Positions 44,721 through 53,501 of a DNA stretch of 64,000 nucleotides are shown here, one piece after another. A program made the translations under genes and the position numbers. The notes under the pieces were generated by a model. It saw only the letters and a program-made list of their open reading frames with translations, was not told the DNA's origin and made no database searches. How positions within the stretch are numbered: position 1 is the first letter of the stretch; each line of letters opens with the position of its first letter. The stretch spans positions 186,001 through 250,000 of the forward strand of contig NZ_JASD01000008.1 of NCBI RefSeq assembly GCF_000622385.1, read 5' to 3'. The stretch comes from Sulfitobacter noctilucicola. GTDB lineage: Bacteria > Pseudomonadota > Alphaproteobacteria > Rhodobacterales > Rhodobacteraceae.

Positions 44721-45719
44721 ATGAATACCCAGATGACGACAAAACCTCACGAGAGGCTGGCCGCTTACCTGAGCGAAGATATGCAACAGGTCGGTGCCCT
44801 TATCCGTGAGCGCATGGCGTCCGAACATGCACCGCGCATACCCGAAGTCACGGCACATCTGGTTGAAGCTGGTGGCAAACGCCTTCGCCCGATGCTCACG
44901 ATGGCTGCAGCGCGGATGTGTGGATACAGCGGCCCGCATCATATTCACCTCGCGGCGACTGTTGAATTCATCCACACGGCAACTTTGCTGCATGATGACG
45001 TGGTAGACGAGAGCGCCCAGCGACGTGGCCGACCCACTGCTAACCTGTTGTGGGATAACCAGTCTTCGGTCCTTGTAGGCGATTATCTATTTGCGCGCGC
45101 ATTCCAGTTGATGACCGAACCCGGTTCCATGCGTGTGATGCAAATCCTGTCCAACGCAGCCGCAACAATTGCTGAAGGCGAAGTCCTGCAACTGACAGCC
45201 GCGCGGAATCTTGAGACGGACGAAGACATCTACCTACAGGTGGTGCGCGGCAAAACGGCGGCGCTATTTTCTGCTGCAACCGAGGTCGGCGGCGTGATCG
45301 CGGGCGCGGACGACGCGCAGGTTCAATCGTTGTTTGCATATGGCGATGCCCTTGGAATCGCATTCCAGATTGTCGACGATCTACTGGATTATCAGGGCGA
45401 TGCAAAAGCGACCGGCAAGAACATCGGCGACGATTTCCGCGAGCGCAAGCTGACGCTCCCTGTCATCAAGGCTGTGAAACGCGCATCTGACGAAGAGCGC
45501 GCGTTCTGGGTACGCACCATTGAGAAAGGGCGTCAGGAAGACGGCGATCTCGAACAAGCGCTAGAATTGCTTCACAAACATGACACGCTCAGCGCAACGC
45601 GAGAGGACGCGCTTGCATGGACGGCGGAAGCAAAATCTGCGTTGGGCGCCCTGCCCGATCACGAGGTCAAAGACATGCTTACCGATCTGGCCGACTACGT
45701 GGTGAGCCGGATCAGCTAG
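44721..45719 (+). CDS. Polyprenyl (octa/decaprenyl) diphosphate synthase
   Basis: 332 residues from ATG 44721 (AAAGG 8-9 nt upstream). Elongates an isoprenoid diphosphate to the side chain of ubiquinone; alphaproteobacteria mostly make Q10, so a decaprenyl chain is likely but not readable from sequence. First Asp-rich motif LLHDDVVDESAQRRGRPT near residue 85, second motif IAFQIVDDLLDYQGD near 215, with GGKRLRPML and the AEGEVLQLTAARN segment. The 3' end overlaps ispE convergently by 8 nt. Confidence 0.9.
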   Translation: MNTQMTTKPHERLAAYLSEDMQQVGALIRERMASEHAPRIPEVTAHLVEAGGKRLRPMLTMAAARMCGYSGPHHIHLAATVEFIHTATLLHDDVVDESAQRRGRPTANLLWDNQSSVLVGDYLFARAFQLMTEPGSMRVMQILSNAAATIAEGEVLQLTAARNLETDEDIYLQVVRGKTAALFSAATEVGGVIAGADDAQVQSLFAYGDALGIAFQIVDDLLDYQGDAKATGKNIGDDFRERKLTLPVIKAVKRASDEERAFWVRTIEKGRQEDGDLEQALELLHKHDTLSATREDALAWTAEAKSALGALPDHEVKDMLTDLADYVVSRIS

Positions 45720-46578
45720 ACCCGCTGATCCTTGCTGCTTTCACCCACCAGTCCGGGTGCGATTGCGCCAATTGCTCTGCGGCGATCTCGCTTGCATCCT
45801 GACTGCGGAACCATCCCCAACACGTGCTGCCCGAACCTGACATTTCGCGCACAGACGTCAACTTCTGTAACGCCTCAAGCACATCGGAAACCACTGGCGC
45901 GATCTGCTCCTCGCAGGCGACCTTGGTCAAATCGTTGCGCTGCCCAAGCAACCATGCCTCAAACTTCCCAATGTCCTTATCGAACCGAAAATCCTCAAGC
46001 CCGGGGTTGGCGACCGGATAGAGCTTGTCATGCAATTTGAAGACGGCTTGCGTCGGAACGGGAACGCGCGGATTGACCAACACCAACCAACCTTCCGGTA
46101 TTCCCTCTGCAGGCTCTAGCACATCACCGATACCACGCATGAACATGGGCTGCGGCGCTGCAAGGCAAACTGGAACGTCCGCGCCCAGCACGAGCGCCTC
46201 CTGCGCGGTTAAGGGGGCAACACCCCATAGCCGTGCCAATACCCGAATGGTCGCCGCCGCATCAGATGAGCCGCCACCGATCCCCCCACCATGCGGTAAT
46301 TTCTTTTCAAGATGCAAAGCCGCACCATCGGTCACACCCCGAAGGCTGCGCAAGTGTCGCGCTGCCTTAAGGACCAGATTGCTATCGTCGACAGGCACAC
46401 CTTCGGCAAAAGGGCCACTGACGGTCAAAGACAGGCCATCTGCCGCTTCCGCATTGATCTGGTCCCCGACATCCGCAAAGACAACAAGAGAATCAAGCAG
46501 ATGGTAGCCATCGTCCCGCAGGCCAGTCAGATGCAAAGCGAGGTTGATCTTGGCCGGAGCGAAACCCTCAGATGTCAT
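45712..46578 (-). CDS. ispE: 4-diphosphocytidyl-2-C-methyl-D-erythritol kinase
   Basis: ATP-dependent phosphorylation in the methylerythritol phosphate pathway to isopentenyl diphosphate. 288 residues. FAPAKINLALHLTGLRDDGYH at the N-terminus, the GHMP glycine loop LPHGGGIGGGSSDAAATI near 95, LGADVPVCL near 130, and the C-terminal motif SVREMSGSGSTCWGWF. Its start overlaps the end of the TPR gene by 11 nt, so the two are co-transcribed. Confidence 0.92.
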   Translation of the reverse strand: MTSEGFAPAKINLALHLTGLRDDGYHLLDSLVVFADVGDQINAEAADGLSLTVSGPFAEGVPVDDSNLVLKAARHLRSLRGVTDGAALHLEKKLPHGGGIGGGSSDAAATIRVLARLWGVAPLTAQEALVLGADVPVCLAAPQPMFMRGIGDVLEPAEGIPEGWLVLVNPRVPVPTQAVFKLHDKLYPVANPGLEDFRFDKDIGKFEAWLLGQRNDLTKVACEEQIAPVVSDVLEALQKLTSVREMSGSGSTCWGWFRSQDASEIAAEQLAQSHPDWWVKAARISGSS

Positions 46579-48283
46579 TCCCGACCTTTAGCGGCGGTGC
46601 GCCTTCTTCCTCCAACACACCGTCGAGGCCGATTTCAAGCTTGCGACGGATACGGTCGGGGTCGGCCTCTCCGCCCTCGTCTTCTTCATCGATGAAAGAC
46701 AATGCGCGGCTCCATTGGAACTCCGCCTCGCGCTGACGCCCTACCGCCCAGTAAACATCGCCAAGGTGATCGTTCACCACAGGATCAACTGCCAGAAGCT
46801 CCACGGCGCGTTCCATCTGGCCAACAGCTTCTTCATAGCGGCCCAGCCGGTAGAAAACCCACCCAAGAGAGTCGACGATGTAACCGGACTGCGGACTTGC
46901 CGCGACAGCACGTTCGATCATATCCAACGCTTCATCAAGATTTCGCTGCTGTTCCACCATCGAATAACCAAGGTAATTCAAAACCTGCGGCTGCTCAGGG
47001 TTCAACGCGAGCGCCGCGCGGAAATCTGCTTCCATGGCTTCATCATTGCCAGCCCGTTCCTGCGCGATCCCACGTGAATAATAAAGAACCCACCGCACCG
47101 CCGCAGTTTCGGGTGCCCGTTCAATCGCCCGGTCATAGGCGGCAATGGCTTCCTCGTACCGGTCCTGTCCGCGCAGAACGTCACCCAACGTGGAATGAAC
47201 GACAGGCAGATCACCATGGGTCCGCGCCAGTTGTTCAAGCACTTCGACGGCTTGTTCTTCTTTGCCAGAACGGCGTAGCGCATCAGCGCGCCCCAGTTCG
47301 GCAACATGGAACGCCGGATCATCGGACGGGATCGCTTTGTATTCTTCAATTGCCAGCGCGTTCTGGCCCAGCGCCTCAAGCAGGTCTGCTGTTAAAAGCA
47401 AAGCATCCACGTGGTCTGGTCGCAAATATCTGGCGATGCGCGAATAAAGCAGAACGTAGTAATCGCCCGCCGCTTCGGACTTGAGCACAGCTGCGAAGGT
47501 AAAGAACACCTCGGCGATACCGGCCTGTGCATCCCGCGCATGGGTAAAGGCAATCGGTGCCTTGCTCTCAAGTGCGGTGATCATCCGGTCCAGTTCGGGG
47601 TCTGTTGTCTCTCCAAAGCTCTCGCGCAGCAATGCAAGCGCATCGTCCTGACGGTCAAGCAGCGCCAGAACTTCGGCATGAGCCATCACGCCACGCCGCG
47701 TGCGAGCGGCAGCACCTGCACCTTCATCTCTGAAAATGGCCTCGGCACCTTCATAGTCGCCGACAGATGCCAGCGCCAAGGCTTTGTGGTACATCACAAA
47801 CCCCTGCATGCCCGCTTCTGTACTCAGCCCGTCGAACGCGGCCATCGCTGATGTAACATCCCCGGCACCCACGTGCGCCCAAGCCTTGGTAAGCCCGTCG
47901 ACCCATGGGCCGATACCGTCAGTGTCGACTTCACGTTTGAGAAGCGCGGCAAAGTCTCCGGCCTTGGCTAACCCGGCGGTCGTAACCATCCGCGCCACCT
48001 GTGACGTCTGGTTGCGCTCTTCCAGCATACGCGCAACCGGTACTGCTTTGTCGACATGCCCCAGCGACAAATAGGACAGAACCGTGCTCTCCATCAGTTC
48101 AAGGTTTGCGGGGTCGCGTGCCAGCGCCTGCGCGTAATAGCTTGCTGCCTCACGGAAATCGCTGCGCACCGCGGCGTGGCGGCCAGCAAGGTAAGCACCT
48201 GCAACTGATTGCGCCGATACAGATGGCACAAATGCACCACTCAGCAAAAGCGCGGCCACACCGGTTAGAACGTTTTTCAACAT
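46568..48283 (-). CDS. Tetratricopeptide-repeat protein, periplasmic
   Basis: 571 residues from ATG 48283, with GAGG 9 nt upstream (ATG 48298 is also open). Signal peptide MLKNVLTGVAALLLSGAFVP and onward to SVSA. At least eight TPR-like helical pairs, clear at SDFREAASYYAQALARDPAN near 45, GDYEGAEAIFRDE near 195, GKEEQAVEVLEQLARTHGDL near 355, EEAIAAYDRAIERAPETAAV near 390 and VGQMERAVELLAVDP near 510. Protein-protein scaffold; function not known. Upstream partner of ispE in a two-gene operon. Confidence 0.82.
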   Translation of the reverse strand: MLKNVLTGVAALLLSGAFVPSVSAQSVAGAYLAGRHAAVRSDFREAASYYAQALARDPANLELMESTVLSYLSLGHVDKAVPVARMLEERNQTSQVARMVTTAGLAKAGDFAALLKREVDTDGIGPWVDGLTKAWAHVGAGDVTSAMAAFDGLSTEAGMQGFVMYHKALALASVGDYEGAEAIFRDEGAGAAARTRRGVMAHAEVLALLDRQDDALALLRESFGETTDPELDRMITALESKAPIAFTHARDAQAGIAEVFFTFAAVLKSEAAGDYYVLLYSRIARYLRPDHVDALLLTADLLEALGQNALAIEEYKAIPSDDPAFHVAELGRADALRRSGKEEQAVEVLEQLARTHGDLPVVHSTLGDVLRGQDRYEEAIAAYDRAIERAPETAAVRWVLYYSRGIAQERAGNDEAMEADFRAALALNPEQPQVLNYLGYSMVEQQRNLDEALDMIERAVAASPQSGYIVDSLGWVFYRLGRYEEAVGQMERAVELLAVDPVVNDHLGDVYWAVGRQREAEFQWSRALSFIDEEDEGGEADPDRIRRKLEIGLDGVLEEEGAPPLKVGNDI

Positions 48284-48393
48284 GTCGAAGTGCCTCATTT
48301 TCTTTGGGATAAGGCTATCAGGTCTGCCTGCAAGCGCAATGGGAGCTCATGTCACATGACGGTTGTGTGAGCGAATATACGTCCCTTAAAACG

Positions 48394-48420
48394 AAAAAAG
48401 GCGGGACATTGCCCGCCTTT
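48394..48420 (-). terminator. Intrinsic terminator of the ETF-QO gene
   Basis: On the minus strand AAAGGCGGG (reading from 48420) pairs with CCCGCCTTT (48405-48397), 6-nt loop, followed by further T residues. It lies 23 nt after the ETF-QO stop. Confidence 0.85.
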
Positions 48421-48443
48421 CTAACATCGTCACGGTTGCCCGA

Positions 48444-50093
48444 TCACATGTTGGGATAATTCGGCCCGTCGCCACCCTGTGGCGTCGTCCAAACAATATT
48501 CTGGCTCGGATCTTTGATATCACAGGTTTTACAATGCACGCAGTTCTGGAAGTTGATCTGGAACTTTGTATCCGCGCCTTCGCCGACAAATTCGTAGACG
48601 CCTGCAGGGCAATAACGCGCCGACAGACCGGCATATTTCGGCAGGTTCACATTCACTGGAATGGATGGATCCTTGAGCGTCAGGTGCGCAGGCTGGCTTT
48701 CCTCGTGATTGGTAAAGGAAAACGCCACGTTGGTCAGGCGGTCAAAGCTGAGCTTGCCGTCTGGTTTGGGGTAGTCGATGACCTTGTGTTTGGAGGCATC
48801 TTCAGTCGATTCCGCATCCGACTTGCCATGACCCAAAGTGCCCAGCAGGGAACCGCCAAACAGCGTGTTGCACCACATATCGAAGCCACCGACCAACAGC
48901 CCGCCCAAAAGACCAAATCGGCCATTCAACGGTGCAACGTTGCGCACTTTCTTGAGGTCTCTGCCCACAGGACCTTTATGCAACTCGGTATCGTATTCTT
49001 CCAAGGTGTCACCACCGCGACCCGCCTGGATCGCCGCATAGGCCGCGTCTGCCGCCTGTCGGCCGGAGTGCATCGCGTTGTGATTGCCTTTGATCCGCGG
49101 CAAGTTCACCAGACCAACAGAACAGCCCAACAATGCCCCCCCCGGGAACGCCGCCTTTGGCATGGACTGGATGCCGCCTTTGGTTACCGCACGCGCACCG
49201 TAAGCGACGCGCTTGCCACCCTCAAGCAGGTCAGCAACCATCGGATGGTGCTTGAAGCGCTGGAATTCCATGTAGGGAAACAGATGTGGGTTCTTGTAGT
49301 TCAGATCGACGATCATACCGACGTAGACCTGATTGTTATCTAGGTGATAAATGAACGTACCACCTGTGTTCTTGGTACCAAGCGGCCAACCCATCGTGTG
49401 GGTAACGGAGCCTTCCTTGTGCTTGGCAGGATCTACTTCCCAGATCTCTTTCATGCCAAGACCGAATTTCTGCGGCTCTTTGCCTTTGGCAAGATCGTAT
49501 TTCTCGATCACCTGCTTGGACAGTGACCCGCGCACGCCTTCTGACAGGAACACGTATTTGCCGTGCAATTCCATGCCCGGCTCATATCCGTCGCCCTTCG
49601 TTCCATCAGGGTTCTTGCCGAATTCACCCGCGACGACACCTTTGACTTCTCCGTTGTCGCCATAAACGATCTCGGAGCAAGCCATCCCGGGGAAGATTTC
49701 AACGCCCAGTTCTTCGGCTTGCTCTGCCATCCACCGGCAAACATTGCCCATTGAGACGATGTAGTTGCCGTGGTTGTTCATCAACGGGGGCATCGGGAAG
49801 TTGGGAATTCTCAACTGACCTGCTTCGCCAAGGGCGTAAAAATTATCCTCGCGTACAGGCACCGTGATCGGCGCACCTTTTTCCTTCCAATCAGGGATAA
49901 GTGCGTCAAGACCGGACGGGTCAAGCACCGCACCTGACAGGATATGAGCGCCAACTTCGGAGCCTTTTTCCAGCACGACGACGTTACAATCTGCATCCAG
50001 TTGTTTGAGACGGATCGCGGCAGACAACCCCGCAGGGCCAGCTCCTACGATAACCACATCATATTCCATTGCTTCGCGTGTTTCGTCAGCCAT
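48444..50093 (-). CDS. Electron transfer flavoprotein-ubiquinone oxidoreductase
   Basis: Passes electrons from ETF, reduced by acyl-CoA and other dehydrogenases, to ubiquinone at the membrane. 549 residues from ATG 50093 (GAGGGAGTGG upstream). FAD site VVIVGAGPAGLSAAIRLKQL near residue 15, the conserved GAHILSGAVLDP segment, NYIVSMGNVCRWMAEQAE, and at the C-terminus the 4Fe-4S cysteines in RYCPAGVYEF and NCVHCKTCDIKDP. It matches the acyl-CoA dehydrogenase gene further along. ETF alpha and beta are not in the window. Confidence 0.95.
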   Translation of the reverse strand: MADETREAMEYDVVIVGAGPAGLSAAIRLKQLDADCNVVVLEKGSEVGAHILSGAVLDPSGLDALIPDWKEKGAPITVPVREDNFYALGEAGQLRIPNFPMPPLMNNHGNYIVSMGNVCRWMAEQAEELGVEIFPGMACSEIVYGDNGEVKGVVAGEFGKNPDGTKGDGYEPGMELHGKYVFLSEGVRGSLSKQVIEKYDLAKGKEPQKFGLGMKEIWEVDPAKHKEGSVTHTMGWPLGTKNTGGTFIYHLDNNQVYVGMIVDLNYKNPHLFPYMEFQRFKHHPMVADLLEGGKRVAYGARAVTKGGIQSMPKAAFPGGALLGCSVGLVNLPRIKGNHNAMHSGRQAADAAYAAIQAGRGGDTLEEYDTELHKGPVGRDLKKVRNVAPLNGRFGLLGGLLVGGFDMWCNTLFGGSLLGTLGHGKSDAESTEDASKHKVIDYPKPDGKLSFDRLTNVAFSFTNHEESQPAHLTLKDPSIPVNVNLPKYAGLSARYCPAGVYEFVGEGADTKFQINFQNCVHCKTCDIKDPSQNIVWTTPQGGDGPNYPNM

Positions 50094-50179
50094 GTGGACC
50101 ACTCCCTCGTCAGGCGAAAAATCAGTTATGTGTGGCTAAACTACCCAATGCAGCTTGGCAATCGGGACGTTGGGACAAA

Positions 50180-50818
50180 TCAGCGCGTGTCAGCACGCCT
50201 GACCCGAGAATATCGTCGCAGGCCTAAAGCAAAGGCAATTGTCCAGATTATCGTGATTACGCCCAGTCCCCGCTCCCAGACCCCATCGTAAGCAGTGGGC
50301 ATAATGAAAAACACCGGTGCCCCCACAGCCCAAATGATCAGGCTGAACAATGAAAGCGTCCCAAACCAGGGTGCCACGCGGTTGCCCTCCAACGCCGAAA
50401 TACCGAATGCCACAGCAAACAGCGCACCCAACGCGTAGACAAGATAAATATGGATCACGACGCCATCACTGTCGTTATCACCATATTCGTTTCTGGCTCC
50501 AATGATGATTACCAGCGCCGCCAGCAGCGCGAGACTAAAGACAAGAATGCTCCACCGTCCGCTGCCGTCATGGATGTACGCCGCAGCTAGGGCGAGGGCA
50601 AAAAGCGAGACCGCAAACCCATAAAGCGATATGTCCTGAATGATTTCGTACCGCCCCGCAGCCAGATCGCTCACTGTGTCGGCCATAAAATCGTGACCAG
50701 GTACGATGATAGACCCTGCAATGTTCCCGCCGATCAAGCCCACAGCCCCGAGAATAGCCAGCCACCACAGAATCGCGATAAACCCCGGTGCGGGGTACTG
50801 ATGATCGTCGTGCGGCAT
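50180..50818 (-). CDS. DUF998 family membrane protein
   Basis: 212 residues with six predicted membrane helices (for example AILWWLAILGAVGLIGGNIA at about 14-33, DISLYGFAVSLFALALAAAY at about 63-82, and GLGVITIIWTIAFALGLRR at the end). The PGHDFMADTVSDLAAGRYE segment after the first helix is the typical DUF998 loop. Function unknown. Downstream of soxR on the same strand, 57 nt after it, possibly co-transcribed. Confidence 0.78.
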   Translation of the reverse strand: MPHDDHQYPAPGFIAILWWLAILGAVGLIGGNIAGSIIVPGHDFMADTVSDLAAGRYEIIQDISLYGFAVSLFALALAAAYIHDGSGRWSILVFSLALLAALVIIIGARNEYGDNDSDGVVIHIYLVYALGALFAVAFGISALEGNRVAPWFGTLSLFSLIIWAVGAPVFFIMPTAYDGVWERGLGVITIIWTIAFALGLRRYSRVRRADTR

Positions 50819-50875
50819 TGCGATGGCTCCCTTTCCTTCACGGGACCAACACGCCTGTGCTGCGGGGGTTCCAAT

Positions 50876-51343
50876 TTATGCGCCGTGATCACCGGAAGGT
50901 GTATCGCCCATAAGGTACCGCGGTCCCTGCCCGGCCTCTGCAGCGCGATCCTTAGGATTATACAACGCACAGACATCAAGGCTCAGACAGCCACAACCGA
51001 TGCAACCATCCAGATTATCACGCAGCTTGGTAAGCGTATTGATCCGAGCATCCAGCGCCGAGCGAAAACTCTCGCTTATATTTGCCCAATCCGATTTGGT
51101 CGGTGTGCGACCTCCGGGCAGGCGTTCAAGCTGTGCTCTGATTTCAGGAAGCGTGAAACCGAACTGCTGTGCGATCATCACAAAACTCAGCCGGCGTAGA
51201 TCGGCACGCTCGAACCGCCGCTGACCGCCGGCATTGCGCCATGGCTTTATCAGTCCCTGAGCCTCGTAATAGCGGATCGCCGAAACCGCCAGCCCCGTAC
51301 GCCGCGACAGCGCCCCAATGGAAAGCCCGTCATTTATTGCCAT
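50876..51343 (-). CDS. soxR: Redox-sensitive transcriptional activator SoxR
   Basis: MerR-family regulator; its 2Fe-2S cluster is oxidised by redox-active compounds and it then activates target promoters. 155 residues. Helix-turn-helix SIGALSRRTGLAVSAIRYYE at the N-terminus, then GLIKPWRNAGGQRRFERADL, a dimerisation helix, and the cluster motif CIGCGCLSLDVC near residue 115 (CxxCxC...C). A SoxR-box-like dyad lies in the divergent gap to the VOC gene, so it probably controls that gene and perhaps itself. Confidence 0.94.
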   Translation of the reverse strand: MAINDGLSIGALSRRTGLAVSAIRYYEAQGLIKPWRNAGGQRRFERADLRRLSFVMIAQQFGFTLPEIRAQLERLPGGRTPTKSDWANISESFRSALDARINTLTKLRDNLDGCIGCGCLSLDVCALYNPKDRAAEAGQGPRYLMGDTPSGDHGA

Positions 51344-51360
51344 GCGCCCTCACAAATAGC

Positions 51361-51390
51361 TTGACCTAAAGTTAGGTTTAGAAATTACAC
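51361..51390 (+). promoter_or_regulatory. SoxR-box-like promoter of the VOC gene
   Basis: A -35 hexamer TTGACC (51361-51366) and a -10 candidate TTACAC (51385-51390) have an 18-base spacer, longer than normal as in MerR-family promoters. The spacer carries the dyad CCTAAAGTTAGGTTTAGA (51365-51382), agreeing at 13 of 18 positions with the known SoxR box CCTCAAGTTAACTTGAGG. Confidence 0.6.
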
Positions 51391-51427
51391 AGGTTTGGCA
51401 CAGATGAACAGCAAAAGGAGAAACACG

Positions 51428-51808
51428 ATGACCGGAACACTCGAACATGCGAACTTCACCGTCACAGATCCTGTCGCCACTGCCTCATGGATGACCCGCC
51501 TTTTCGGTTGGAACATCCGCTGGCAGGGCGCGGCGATGGCGGGCGGTTTTACGGTCCATATCGGTTCCAAAGACAGCTACATCGCACTCTATACGCCGGG
51601 GCCGGACGTGGACACATCGCGGCCGGGCTATCAGACGGTTGGCTGTCTTAACCACATTGGGGTCGTCGTTCCGGATCTTGATGCGACAGAAGCAGCGGTC
51701 AAAGCCGAAGGGTTCGAGACCGGTAATCATGCGGATTACGAGCCCGGACGCCGTTTCTACTTCCACGATGCGGACGGGCTTGAATACGAGGTCGTCCAAT
51801 ACGGCTGA
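51428..51808 (+). CDS. VOC-family (glyoxalase/bleomycin-resistance fold) protein
   Basis: 126 residues from ATG 51428, with AAAAGGAG 8 nt upstream. Two beta-alpha-beta-beta-beta modules: LEHANFTVTDPVATASWMTR at the start and LNHIGVVVPDLDATEAAVKA in the second half, ending in FYFHDADGLEYEVVQY. Metal ligands (His, His, Glu) fit the vicinal oxygen chelate fold. Substrate unknown. The SoxR-box-like promoter suggests a part in the response to redox-cycling compounds. Confidence 0.83.
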   Translation: MTGTLEHANFTVTDPVATASWMTRLFGWNIRWQGAAMAGGFTVHIGSKDSYIALYTPGPDVDTSRPGYQTVGCLNHIGVVVPDLDATEAAVKAEGFETGNHADYEPGRRFYFHDADGLEYEVVQYG

Positions 51809-51890
51809 CGGCCTGCTGTCGCCGATGGCACCAATGGCCCTTGCATTTGCATACCACTTTGGTTCAGGTAATTCCCAACCTAACCTAAAC

Positions 51891-51923
51891 GGCCGCACAC
51901 CATGGCAAACCCGGTGTGCGGCC
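51891..51923. terminator. Perfect 11-bp inverted repeat between the VOC gene and greA
   Basis: GGCCGCACACC (51891-51901) pairs perfectly with GGTGTGCGGCC (51913-51923), 11-nt loop, 82 nt after the VOC stop. No T-run follows, so it is either a weak terminator or a protein-binding palindrome next to the greA promoter. Confidence 0.45.
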
Positions 51924-51945
51924 CTCATGACGTGGACGAACGGCA

Positions 51946-52416
51946 ATGGAAAAGATCCCGATGACCCGCGGCGGTCACACCGCTTTGGAAACCGAGCTCA
52001 AGCAGCTCAAGACCGAAGAGCGGCCCGCCATTATCAAGGCAATTGCCGAAGCGCGCGAGCATGGCGATCTGTCCGAAAACGCCGAGTACCACTCCGCCAA
52101 AGAAAAGCAGTCCTTTATCGAAGGCCGCATCAAGGAACTGGAGGGCGCAATTTCGCTCGCTGATGTGATTGATCCCGCGAAATTGTCCGGTGCAATCAAG
52201 TTCGGGGCGAAAGTGACGCTCGTGGACGAAGATACAGACGAAGAGAAAACCTATCAGATCGTCGGTGAATACGAGGCCAAGATCGAAGCGGGTCTGCTCA
52301 ACATCAAATCCCCCATCGCCCGCGCCCTGATCGGCAAGGAAGAAGGCGACAGCGTTGAAGTACGCACACCGGGGGGCGTCAAATCCTACGAGGTTCTCAA
52401 GATCGTCTATGCCTGA
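51946..52416 (+). CDS. greA: Transcription elongation factor GreA
   Basis: Rescues backtracked RNA polymerase by stimulating transcript cleavage. 156 residues, standard length. N-terminal coiled coil with [20 protein letters not shown] and the catalytic acidic tip [20 protein letters not shown] near residue 40, then the globular FKBP-like C-terminus ([20 protein letters not shown]). An in-frame ATG at 51961 is a less likely start. Followed 14 nt later by the membrane-protein gene, probably one operon. Confidence 0.95.
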   Translation: MEKIPMTRGGHTALETELKQLKTEERPAIIKAIAEAREHGDLSENAEYHSAKEKQSFIEGRIKELEGAISLADVIDPAKLSGAIKFGAKVTLVDEDTDEEKTYQIVGEYEAKIEAGLLNIKSPIARALIGKEEGDSVEVRTPGGVKSYEVLKIVYA

Positions 52417-52430
52417 CCGGGGACACGCAC

Positions 52431-53501
52431 GTGACTGAAACAGAGCAGACACCAGAACAGCAGGCTGAAAAGCCGCAGGTCGCGACCGTCAAGGTCACGG
52501 GCATTTCCGCGCGACCAACGCCGCTTGGCATCTATGATAAACCAAAACCCGACACGATCACCTCGATCGAGATTATCGCCCTGACGCTTAGCGGTGTCTG
52601 GCTCTTGGGGGCTGCATTTTTCTTTCTGATCCTGCGCGAGGAAGGCACCTCGGAAGACGGTGCGCAGTCCTTGCGTTTCCTGATGACCATGCTGGCGATC
52701 TTTATGCCTGTGGCCATGATCTGGGTTGCGGCCACCGCCGCAAAGGCGAGCCGCGTCATGCGCGAAGAAAGCCAGCGCCTGCAGGCCGCGATCGATGCGA
52801 TCCGTCAAGCCTATCTGAGCCAGCAACAAAGCCAGCATTTGCGGTCTGAGCCATCTGTGACACGCAAGTTGGATGAAATTGCCGCTGCCGCCCGCAAGAC
52901 CGAAACAGCCCTTGCGACCTTTCAATCACGCCGTGACGAACCAGCCCGCGCTGCGGCCCCCGTAGCGCAGGTGGCCACCGACGATCAGGCAAGCCTCGCG
53001 CTTGGCACACAAGCGATCGATATGGCACCGCTTTTGTCCAACGATGATTTCATCCGCGCCCTGAATTTCCCTGAAACTGCAGAAGACGAAGCAGGCTTTG
53101 CAGCGCTGCGTCGCGCTCTCAAAGACCGCTCAACCTCGCAACTGGTGCAGGCGGCACAAGACATTCTGACACTGATGAGCCAGGACGGTATCTACATGGA
53201 TGATCTGCGCCCTGACCGTGCCCGCCCCGAAATCTGGCGCCACTTTGCGCAAGGCGCACGCGGACGCGCGATCGCCCCTCTGGGCGGCATCCGCGACAGA
53301 TCATCCCTCGCCCTGACCAACGCACGTATGAAGCAGGACCCTATCTTTCGCGACACGGCACACCACTTCTTGCGCCGCTTCGACAAGACCTTCGCAGAAT
53401 TCGAATCTCGCGCAAATGACGCAGAGATTTCCTCGCTGTCAGACACGCGCACTGCGCGGGCGTTCATGCTGCTGGGGCGTTGTGCGGGCACCTTTGATTA
53501 G
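52431..53501 (+). CDS. Rhodobacterales membrane protein with two helices and a coiled coil, function unknown
   Basis: 356 residues from GTG 52431. Two transmembrane helices (about 43-67, SIEIIALTLSGVWLLGAAFF, and 82-104, LRFLMTMLAIFMPVAMIWVA) are joined by a short acidic loop. A coiled-coil region follows (about 108-165), then a helical globular domain (about 190-356, from LLSNDDFIRALNFPETAEDE). No enzyme motif. It resembles a conserved Rhodobacterales protein found beside greA (from memory). Its 3' end overlaps the moeA fusion gene convergently by 4 nt. Confidence 0.65.
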   Translation: MTETEQTPEQQAEKPQVATVKVTGISARPTPLGIYDKPKPDTITSIEIIALTLSGVWLLGAAFFFLILREEGTSEDGAQSLRFLMTMLAIFMPVAMIWVAATAAKASRVMREESQRLQAAIDAIRQAYLSQQQSQHLRSEPSVTRKLDEIAAAARKTETALATFQSRRDEPARAAAPVAQVATDDQASLALGTQAIDMAPLLSNDDFIRALNFPETAEDEAGFAALRRALKDRSTSQLVQAAQDILTLMSQDGIYMDDLRPDRARPEIWRHFAQGARGRAIAPLGGIRDRSSLALTNARMKQDPIFRDTAHHFLRRFDKTFAEFESRANDAEISSLSDTRTARAFMLLGRCAGTFD

